From the NCBI GenBank assembly GCA_030641535.1, contig DAOWHG010000054.1:1-5238 (forward strand): a stretch of 5,238 bases of DNA, written 5' to 3'. Source of the stretch: Mycoplasmatota bacterium. GTDB lineage: Bacteria; Bacillota_I; Bacilli_A; Izemoplasmatales; Izemoplasmataceae. The position numbers and the translations under genes are program-made. Shown here one piece after another: positions 1-4,364 of this stretch (positions are counted from its first letter, which is position 1; each line of letters starts with the position of its first letter). The notes beneath the pieces were generated by a model. That model worked only from the letters and a program-made list of their open reading frames with translations, ran no database searches and had not been told where the DNA came from.

Positions 1-956
1 ACATCACCAATTTTTAATGTTCCATTAGCAACAAGCAAAGTTGCTACTGGTCCTTTTCCTTTATCTAATTTTGATTCAATTACATGTCCAAGTGCTAATC
101 TATTAGGATTTGCAGTATATTCATTGACTTCAGCTGTTAATTGAATCATTTCAAGTAAATTATCAACTCCATCACCTTTTAAGGCAGAAACTTCACAGAA
201 AATTGTTTCTCCTCCCCATTCTTCAGGGACAAGTTCAAATTTCATTAACTCTTGTTTTACTCTTTCAGGGTTTGCTCCAGCCATATCCATTTTGTTAATA
301 GCTACTATAATTGGAACATTAGCAGCTTTTGCATGATCAATTGCTTCTCTAGTTTGAGGCATAACACCATCATCTGCAGCAACAACTAAAATTGTAATAT
401 CAGTTACTTTTGCACCACGAGCACGCATTTCAGTAAATGCAGCATGTCCGGGCGTATCAATAAAAGTAATTAATTTACCATTTTTTAATACTTGATATGC
501 ACCAATATGTTGTGTGATTCCTCCAGCTTCTCCCTCAGTAACACGAGTATTTCTAATAGTATCTAGAAGCGTTGTTTTACCGTGATCAACGTGTCCCATG
601 ATTGTAACTACAGGAGGTCTTTCAATTAAATCGGATTCGTCATCAGTAATACTAATTTCTTCAAATCTCGTTAAATCTGTACTTGCTTTGTCTTCTAATG
701 TATATCCGAAATCTAAAGCAATTACTTCTATTGTTTCACGATCAACACTTTGAGTTTGAGCTGCCATAATCCCGAGAGCCATTAATTTCTTAATAACCTC
801 AGCAGAACTAACACCTAGTCCTTCTGCGACATCAGCAACTGTCATATCAGTTACAAAGTATAAAATACCATCTTCATTTTTCTCTTTTTGCACTTGCGGA
901 ACATTTGTTTTTCTTGTATCTACTTTTTTAGTTTTTTTGATGTTTTTCTTTGCCAT
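1..956 (-). CDS. infB: Translation initiation factor IF-2 (N-terminal half, cut by left edge)
   Basis: IF2 is the GTPase that brings initiator fMet-tRNA to the 30S subunit and promotes 50S joining in the cytoplasm. The window holds the first 318 codons. After a lysine-rich start there is an IF2N-type helical domain (about residues 32-88). The G domain follows: G1 GHVDHGKT at 121-128, the conserved GGITQHIGAY switch region at 145-154, G3 DTPG at 167-170, G4 NKMD at 221-224 and G5 SAL at 257-259, then the start of domain II (LGHVIESKLDKGKGPVATLL, from 289). All GTPase motifs are intact. Only about 110 residues precede the G domain, so this is a compact form like those of Mollicutes, shorter than in Bacillus. 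The ATG at 956-954 has a good AGAGGTGA site 6 bases upstream and follows ylxQ by 18 bases. It is the last visible gene of the rimP-nusA operon. Identification is certain; the C-terminal domains lie outside the window. Confidence 0.98.
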   Translation of the reverse strand, partial: MAKKNIKKTKKVDTRKTNVPQVQKEKNEDGILYFVTDMTVADVAEGLGVSSAEVIKKLMALGIMAAQTQSVDRETIEVIALDFGYTLEDKASTDLTRFEEISITDDESDLIERPPVVTIMGHVDHGKTTLLDTIRNTRVTEGEAGGITQHIGAYQVLKNGKLITFIDTPGHAAFTEMRARGAKVTDITILVVAADDGVMPQTREAIDHAKAANVPIIVAINKMDMAGANPERVKQELMKFELVPEEWGGETIFCEVSALKGDGVDNLLEMIQLTAEVNEYTANPNRLALGHVIESKLDKGKGPVATLLVANGTLKIGD

Positions 957-962
957 CAAAAA

Positions 963-970
963 TCACCTCT
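963..970 (-). promoter_or_regulatory. Ribosome binding site of infB
   Basis: On the minus strand AGAGGTGA lies 6 bases before the infB ATG. It sits in the 18-base gap after the ylxQ stop codon. infB is therefore the only one of the three last genes in the operon with a clear independent Shine-Dalgarno, which supports this ATG over later in-frame starts. Confidence 0.8.
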
Positions 971-974
971 TTCT

Positions 975-1280
975 TTAGGATTCTAAGTATTCAATAAACT
1001 TATTAATAAATCCCTTATCTGAAACTAATATTACTTTGCGGTTTTGCTTACCAATAGCATTTGATAACTCTTCAGTAGTTAGTAAATCAATTGTTAATAC
1101 GTTGTAATATTTAGTTTTCTTTATAATTTTATTTTTTATGTTTTCACCAGCATCACTTGCTAAAAACACTAGTGCATTTTCACTTTTTGGAAGTGTATTT
1201 AATACAAATTCTTCACCTAATGTAACTTTTCTAGCACGTTGTGCTAATCCTAATAAATTTAATATCTTTTGTTTATTCAT
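975..1280 (-). CDS. ylxQ: L7Ae-family K-turn RNA-binding protein YlxQ
   Basis: This 101-residue protein is a single L7Ae/L30e/S12e/Gadd45-type domain. The family signature is clear: LLGLAQRARKVTLGEE at 9-24, the hydrophobic strand ALVFLASDAGENIKNKI at 36-52, and IGKQNRKVILVSDKGF near the C-terminus. Bacterial YlxQ and YbxF homologues bind kink-turn RNA; the physiological target of YlxQ is not settled. It occupies its usual place between ylxR and infB. The ATG overlaps the end of ylxR by 8 bases (ATGAATAA, where TAA ends ylxR). I see no strong Shine-Dalgarno, so translation is probably coupled to ylxR. Length and start agree with the family. I am confident in the family and less so in any specific function. 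Confidence 0.93.
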   Translation of the reverse strand: MNKQKILNLLGLAQRARKVTLGEEFVLNTLPKSENALVFLASDAGENIKNKIIKKTKYYNVLTIDLLTTEELSNAIGKQNRKVILVSDKGFINKFIEYLES

Positions 1281-1539
1281 TTTCGAATAGACTTAGTAAC
1301 TCTTTATAAATCGATTCTGGAATAGTTACTTCTAAATGACGATCTAGTTTTTTTGTCTTTTGTGCTTTCAAAATGACAGCTTCGCTTCTTTTTAAGTAAG
1401 CACCTCGTCCATTTGATTTTCCAGATAAATCGACTGTTACAATACCTTCTTTATTCTTAACAACTCTAATCAATTCTTTTTTAGGAAGTTTTTCATTAGT
1501 AACAATACATTTTCTTAAAGGAATTTTATGCTTTTTCAC
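1273..1539 (-). CDS. ylxR: YlxR/RnpM family RNA-binding protein (DUF448), RNase P modulator
   Basis: This 88-residue basic protein has the YlxR (DUF448) pattern: an N-terminal KIPLRKCIVTNEKLPKKELIRVV (residues 5-27), then the GRGAYLKR motif (44-51) that marks the nucleic-acid-binding surface, and a C-terminal helix. In B. subtilis the homologue has been reported to bind the RNase P RNA and dampen its activity (named RnpM); applying that here is by homology. The start is GTG at 1539-1537, not ATG. It matches the usual start of the family and has a modest TAGGTT site 7 bases upstream. The gene overlaps the end of nusA by 14 bases, and its stop overlaps the start of ylxQ, so the nusA-ylxR-ylxQ set is likely translationally coupled. 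Confidence 0.94.
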   Translation of the reverse strand: MKKHKIPLRKCIVTNEKLPKKELIRVVKNKEGIVTVDLSGKSNGRGAYLKRSEAVILKAQKTKKLDRHLEVTIPESIYKELLSLFENE

Positions 1540-2608
1540 TATCTAACCTACGATATCTAATTCCTTCTTCTTTTGCTTGTGTGATTGATTTAATTTCGAT
1601 CTTCCATCCACTTGATTGAGCAGCAAGTTTTGCGTTTTGTCCTCTAACTCCTATTGCAGCTGTTAAATCTTTGTCTTTAACAATTACAAGAGCTTGCTTT
1701 TTCTTTTTATCAGGATTAATAGCAATTATTTTTGCTGGTTCTAAAGCACTAGTTATTAATTCAACAGGTTTAGAAGACCATCTGTAAATATCAATTCTCT
1801 CACCTTGAAGAGCTTCTAATACTTCTAATATTCTAGAACCTTTGTATCCAACAACTGCACCTACAGGATCAACATTTTCATCATGTGAGTAAACAGCTAC
1901 TTTTGATCTATCTCCTGGGTCTCTTGCGATTCCCATAATTTCAACAGTTCCATCACTAATCTCAGGACAAACTTGTTCTATAAGTCTCTTAACTAAGTTC
2001 TTATCAGTTCTTGAAACAAATACTTTTGGTCCCTTTGTAGTCATTTCTACTTTTGTTATATACACTTTTAAACGAGCGCTAATTGAAGCATCATCGCTTT
2101 TTAGTAATTCTTTTCTTGGTAAACTTGTTTCTAGATTTTGTCCTAAATCAAGTGTTACAAAGTCTTTGTTAATCGAAACAATTTCAGTAGTAATCATTTC
2201 ATTTTCTTTTTCTTTAAAAATATCATAAGCTTTTTCTCTTTCAAGTTGTTTTAACCCTTGAGTTAAGATTTGCTTAGCTGATGAAGCAGCAATTCTACCA
2301 AAATCTTTGATTTTCTCTTTAAAAGTTATAACATCGCCAATTTTTGCGCTTTTTCTTTTCTTTTTTGCTTCAGCTAACGATATTTCTCCAGGATTTAAAG
2401 CTTCTTCTTCTACAACTAAATAATCAGCTGACAACATGATTTCATTCTTCTCTTCATTGAAATCAATACGTGCATTCTCAGAAGTATTATGAACCTTTTT
2501 ATATGCGTTAAGTATACCTCTACCCATAATTTCTAATATTTTTTCTTTTTCTAATCCCTTTTCTAAAGCAATTAAATCTAATGCTTTGAAGAAATCTTTA
2601 CTAATCAT
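1526..2608 (-). CDS. nusA: Transcription termination/antitermination factor NusA
   Basis: NusA binds RNA polymerase near the RNA exit channel, stimulates pausing and hairpin-dependent termination, and takes part in antitermination. The 360 residues show an N-terminal polymerase-binding domain (about 1-130, with the typical LDLIALEKGLEKEKILE helix at 10-26), an S1 domain (about 135-201), then two KH domains. The KH1 loop is GYKG at 254-257, followed by ILEVLEALQGERIDIYRW. The KH2 loop is GVRG at 320-323, followed by QNAKLAAQSSGWKIEI. Like other Gram-positive NusA proteins it lacks the C-terminal acidic repeats of E. coli. The ATG at 2608-2606 follows a perfect AGGAGG 8 bases upstream, and the TAG stop of rimP is inside that site. 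The product may control its own operon through the terminator in the rimP leader. Identification is certain. Confidence 0.98.
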   Translation of the reverse strand: MISKDFFKALDLIALEKGLEKEKILEIMGRGILNAYKKVHNTSENARIDFNEEKNEIMLSADYLVVEEEALNPGEISLAEAKKKRKSAKIGDVITFKEKIKDFGRIAASSAKQILTQGLKQLEREKAYDIFKEKENEMITTEIVSINKDFVTLDLGQNLETSLPRKELLKSDDASISARLKVYITKVEMTTKGPKVFVSRTDKNLVKRLIEQVCPEISDGTVEIMGIARDPGDRSKVAVYSHDENVDPVGAVVGYKGSRILEVLEALQGERIDIYRWSSKPVELITSALEPAKIIAINPDKKKKQALVIVKDKDLTAAIGVRGQNAKLAAQSSGWKIEIKSITQAKEEGIRYRRLDSEKA

Positions 2609-2616
2609 TTTTTGTT

Positions 2617-2622
2617 CCTCCT
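2617..2622 (-). promoter_or_regulatory. Ribosome binding site of nusA overlapping the rimP stop codon
   Basis: On the minus strand the sequence reads TTTTAGGAGG, where TAG is the rimP stop and AGGAGG is the nusA Shine-Dalgarno, 8 bases from the nusA ATG. Ribosomes finishing rimP end directly on the nusA initiation site, an arrangement suited to handover between the two genes. Confidence 0.85.
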
Positions 2623-3049
2623 AAAAGATGATTGTTAGTCTTATGTAAGACACATCCATATAATTTATTTTTATTTTTTTATTTTTATGTGTAATTTCAA
2701 TAACATTATCTTTGAAAGATAATAATTTACCCTCTAAGTTTTGTTCAATAGTTTCAATATAGACAGTCTTTCCAACAGCTCTCGTTATTTCTTCACTATT
2801 TCTAAGTTCTCTTTCAGCTCCTGATGAGGAAACTTCTAAATTGTATGCTTCTTCAAAAGGATCTAATATATCAAGTTCATCACTTAGTACACGAGACACT
2901 TTTACACAATCATCGATATCGATATATGAGTTATTTTCGATATAAACTTTCAATACATAATCCCCGTTTTCCTCTTCATAAATAGCATCATATAAGTAAT
3001 ATCCCAAATCTTCAATAATCTTTTTAAATCTTGTTTTTAGTTTCTCCAT
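2621..3049 (-). CDS. rimP: Ribosome maturation factor RimP
   Basis: RimP is a cytoplasmic assembly factor for the 30S ribosomal subunit. The 142-residue product has the expected two domains. The N-terminal alpha/beta domain (about 1-82) contains LGYYLYDAIYEEENGDYVLKVYI, the IDIDDCVKVSRVLSDELD helix and LEVSSSGAERELRN. The C-terminal Sm/SH3-like domain (about 84-142) begins GKTVYIETIEQNLEGKLLSF. In most homologues the central motif reads VSSPG-x-(D/E)-RPL; here the first proline is serine and the second is glutamate, a mild divergence. The ATG at 3049-3047 has AAGGAG 9 bases upstream. This is the first gene of the rimP-nusA-ylxR-ylxQ-infB operon, and its position directly before nusA confirms the assignment. 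A terminator hairpin lies just ahead of it. Confidence 0.95.
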   Translation of the reverse strand: MEKLKTRFKKIIEDLGYYLYDAIYEEENGDYVLKVYIENNSYIDIDDCVKVSRVLSDELDILDPFEEAYNLEVSSSGAERELRNSEEITRAVGKTVYIETIEQNLEGKLLSFKDNVIEITHKNKKIKINYMDVSYIRLTIIF

Positions 3050-3058
3050 ATAACCACT

Positions 3059-3064
3059 CTCCTT
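3059..3064 (-). promoter_or_regulatory. Ribosome binding site of rimP
   Basis: AAGGAG lies 9 bases before the rimP ATG on the minus strand. The preceding bases (AAAAAGG, 3067-3061) are complementary to CCUUUUU of the upstream terminator tail (3080-3074), with a six-base loop. The site could therefore be partly hidden in transcripts that read through the terminator. Confidence 0.75.
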
Positions 3065-3070
3065 TTTAGC

Positions 3071-3100
3071 AAAAAAAAGGGTGGGTTTGACCCACTCTCT
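3071..3100 (-). terminator. Intrinsic terminator in the rimP leader, probable attenuator
   Basis: On the minus strand GUGGGU (3095-3090) pairs with ACCCAC (3086-3081) around a CAA triloop. The stem can extend past one A-C mismatch by G-C, A-U, G-U and A-U pairs, and eight U residues follow (3078-3071). This is a good Rho-independent terminator. It lies after the methyltransferase stop codon and so ends that transcript. Only 7 bases then separate the U-tract from the rimP Shine-Dalgarno, leaving no room for a promoter downstream of the hairpin. Any transcript reaching rimP must therefore pass through it, which suggests regulated read-through. The hairpin is seen directly; the attenuator role is inferred. 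Confidence 0.8.
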
Positions 3101-3117
3101 AACTCATATGCATTTGT

Positions 3118-3146
3118 ATTTTATCACATTAAATTCTAAAAATCAA
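3118..3146 (-). promoter_or_regulatory. Predicted SigA-type promoter of the rimP-nusA-infB operon
   Basis: On the minus strand a -35 element TTGATT (3146-3141), a 17-base spacer and a -10 element TAAAAT (3123-3118) preceded by an extended TGA (3126-3124) make a good housekeeping promoter. It lies wholly in the gap after the methyltransferase stop codon. Transcription would start near 3111, giving a leader of about 60 bases that contains the terminator hairpin before rimP. Confidence 0.7.
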
Positions 3147-3151
3147 GCTTC

Positions 3152-3859
3152 TTAATTATTATTTAGGTAATGCATTATTATACTTCCAGCTACTCCAACA
3201 TTCAAGCTATCAACGTCTGTAGTTTTAATCGTTATATTCTTATTTGTTTTCTTTAATATTTCTTTTGAAACGCCTTGTCCTTCATTTCCTAAAATCAAAG
3301 TAATTTTCTCACTCTTATTTATATCCTCTAGTAAATCACCATTTAAAGAGGTTCCATAAACTATATATTCAGAGTGTTCTTCAATAAAATCTAAGGCACT
3401 CATTTCGATTATGTCTAAATGAAACATTGCTCCTTGAGTACTCCTAATAACCTTATCGTTATATAAATCAACGGTATTATCTAAAATAACAGTTTTAAAA
3501 TCAAAGGCAAGAGCACTCCTTAAAAGCGTTCCTAAATTACCTGGGTCTTGAATTCCTTCAAGAATTAAAACTTTATTTGATATCTCTTCTTTTTTCATTT
3601 TATGGCAAACACAAAGAACCTTTTGAGGTGCTTTAGTTTTCGCTAATTTAGCTAGTACCTGGTTAGTTACATAGTGAACATTGTTACCTTTTATTGTTTT
3701 ATCTGTAGTAAAAATATATTTAATAACATTGAATTTAGAAGCTTCTTCATATAAATGATACCCCTCAACAATAAACATATCAAACATATCTCGATACTTC
3801 TTTTGATGTAATTTAACTGTGTCTTTTACTAACGAATTATTAACACTAGTGATTTCCAT
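3152..3859 (-). CDS. SpoU/TrmH-family rRNA 2'-O-methyltransferase, RlmP (YsgA)-like
   Basis: A SPOUT-fold enzyme that transfers a methyl group from S-adenosylmethionine to a ribose 2'-OH of RNA. The 235 residues start with the substrate-binding domain (ITSVNNSLVKD, then FIVEGYHLYEEA at 29-40), followed by the SpoU catalytic domain. Motif 1 is DPGNLGTLLRSA at 105-116 (Asn108, catalytic Arg114), motif 2 is GNEGQGVS at 191-198 (Glu193), and motif 3 is SLNVGVAGSI at 218-227 in the trefoil knot. All catalytic positions are present. The closest family I recognise is B. subtilis YsgA, reported as RlmP, which modifies G2553 in the 23S A-loop; RlmB or another TrmH paralogue cannot be excluded. The ATG at 3859-3857 has a near-perfect GGAGGTGA site. 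The gene has its own promoter and sits between two terminators, so it is probably transcribed alone. Confidence 0.9.
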   Translation of the reverse strand: MEITSVNNSLVKDTVKLHQKKYRDMFDMFIVEGYHLYEEASKFNVIKYIFTTDKTIKGNNVHYVTNQVLAKLAKTKAPQKVLCVCHKMKKEEISNKVLILEGIQDPGNLGTLLRSALAFDFKTVILDNTVDLYNDKVIRSTQGAMFHLDIIEMSALDFIEEHSEYIVYGTSLNGDLLEDINKSEKITLILGNEGQGVSKEILKKTNKNITIKTTDVDSLNVGVAGSIIMHYLNNN

Positions 3860-3863
3860 AAAA

Positions 3864-3871
3864 TCACCTCC
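3864..3871 (-). promoter_or_regulatory. Ribosome binding site of the RNA methyltransferase gene
   Basis: GGAGGTGA lies 4 bases before the ATG on the minus strand and is fully complementary to the 16S rRNA tail. The predicted transcription start falls at or just upstream of its first G, so the mRNA would have an unusually short leader of about 12-14 bases with the site at its 5' end. Confidence 0.8.
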
Positions 3872-3877
3872 ATAATC

Positions 3878-3903
3878 ATTATATCATAAAAATAGAGAGT
3901 CAA
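3878..3903 (-). promoter_or_regulatory. Predicted promoter of the RNA methyltransferase gene
   Basis: A perfect TATAAT (3883-3878) with an extended TGA just before it (3886-3884) forms a strong -10 on the minus strand. The best -35-like hexamer, TTGACT (3903-3898), lies only 14 bases upstream, short of the ideal 17, so the promoter may depend mainly on the extended -10. The TTGACT is part of the stem of the preceding gene's terminator. Confidence 0.6.
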
Positions 3904-3920
3904 ATTAATGACTCTCATTT
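3889..3920 (-). terminator. Intrinsic terminator after the rhodanese lipoprotein gene
   Basis: A perfect 8-bp stem, GAGAGTCA (3895-3902) with TGACTCTC (3909-3916), encloses a 6-base AT loop. On the minus strand it starts a few bases after the lipoprotein stop codon and is followed by TATTTTTAT. On the plus strand it is followed by a T-rich run (3918-3923), so it could work in both directions, although no plus-strand gene reaches it. The descending arm overlaps the -35-like element of the next promoter. Confidence 0.85.
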
Positions 3921-3921
3921 T

Positions 3922-4302
3922 TTATTCAGTTGTTCCGTCCCATCCTTCAATACCGTCTTCAAGATTGTAAACTTCAAATCCTTCTTCAGCGAATATATTC
4001 GATGCATCAACACTTCTATTACCACTATTACACATAATTACTACAGGGATAGATTTATCTAATCCATCAAGTAGTGAATGATTGTTATCTAATATGTAAT
4101 AATCAATATTTGTATTAAACCCTGGAATCTTTTCGTTATAAAACTCTTCGCTAGTTCTTACATCAATAAATTGATAGTCATCATAATTATCTAACATCTC
4201 AACTAATTCTTCATTTGATATATCAGTAAAATCTTTTGAACAAGCAGATAACGTAAGTACTAAAGTTAAAGCAATAAGTAACATAATTATTTTTTTCATC
4301 AT
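3922..4302 (-). CDS. Rhodanese-domain lipoprotein
   Basis: A 126-residue exported lipoprotein with one rhodanese domain. The N-terminus has two lysines, a hydrophobic stretch (5-18) and a lipobox LSAC with the modified Cys at 21, so the mature protein should be anchored on the outer face of the membrane. The domain runs from about 27 to 122: the DVRT strand at 47-50, EEFYNEKIPG in place of the usual HIxGA segment, the active loop CNSGNRS at 91-97 with catalytic Cys91 and Arg96, and the closing GFEVYNLEDGIEGW. This loop is typical of active single-domain sulfurtransferases that form a cysteine persulfide; the substrate is unknown. The first of two adjacent ATG codons (4302) was chosen because AGAGGTG lies 5 bases upstream; 4299 is possible. 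It has its own promoter and terminator. The family is secure and the role is not. Confidence 0.9.
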   Translation of the reverse strand: MMKKIIMLLIALTLVLTLSACSKDFTDISNEELVEMLDNYDDYQFIDVRTSEEFYNEKIPGFNTNIDYYILDNNHSLLDGLDKSIPVVIMCNSGNRSVDASNIFAEEGFEVYNLEDGIEGWDGTTE

Positions 4303-4319
4303 ATTAACACCTCTAAATT

Positions 4320-4348
4320 ATTATAATTAATTAATAGTTTGAATGCAA
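4320..4348 (-). promoter_or_regulatory. Predicted promoter of the rhodanese lipoprotein gene, with inverted repeat over the -35
   Basis: On the minus strand a perfect TATAAT (4325-4320) lies 17 bases after TTGCAT (4348-4343), which matches the -35 consensus only in TTG. The spacing supports a real but possibly weak promoter. A 5-bp inverted repeat, GTTTG-N4-CAAAC (4337-4350), covers the -35. It could be an operator or the remnant of a weak terminator for the upstream peptidase gene. No U-tract follows, so termination is doubtful and some peptidase transcripts may read through. Confidence 0.5.
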
Positions 4349-4364
4349 ACGATATAATTTAATT

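Noticed and set aside
3063..3091. A promoter downstream of the leader terminator (TAAAAA at 3068-3063 as -10)
   Set aside because: The hexamer 17 bases upstream (GTCAAA) does not resemble a -35, and the start site would fall at or inside the beginning of rimP without a leader.
3099..3113. Five-triplet mini-ORF in the rimP leader (ATG CAT ATG AGT TAG), a possible leader peptide
   Set aside because: It has no ribosome binding site and begins at or before the predicted transcription start. It encodes no run of regulatory codons, so chance is the simpler explanation.
3050..3151. Riboswitch or T-box in the rimP leader
   Set aside because: The leader is only about 60 bases long and has no room for an aptamer or T-box core. 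Only the simple terminator hairpin is supported.
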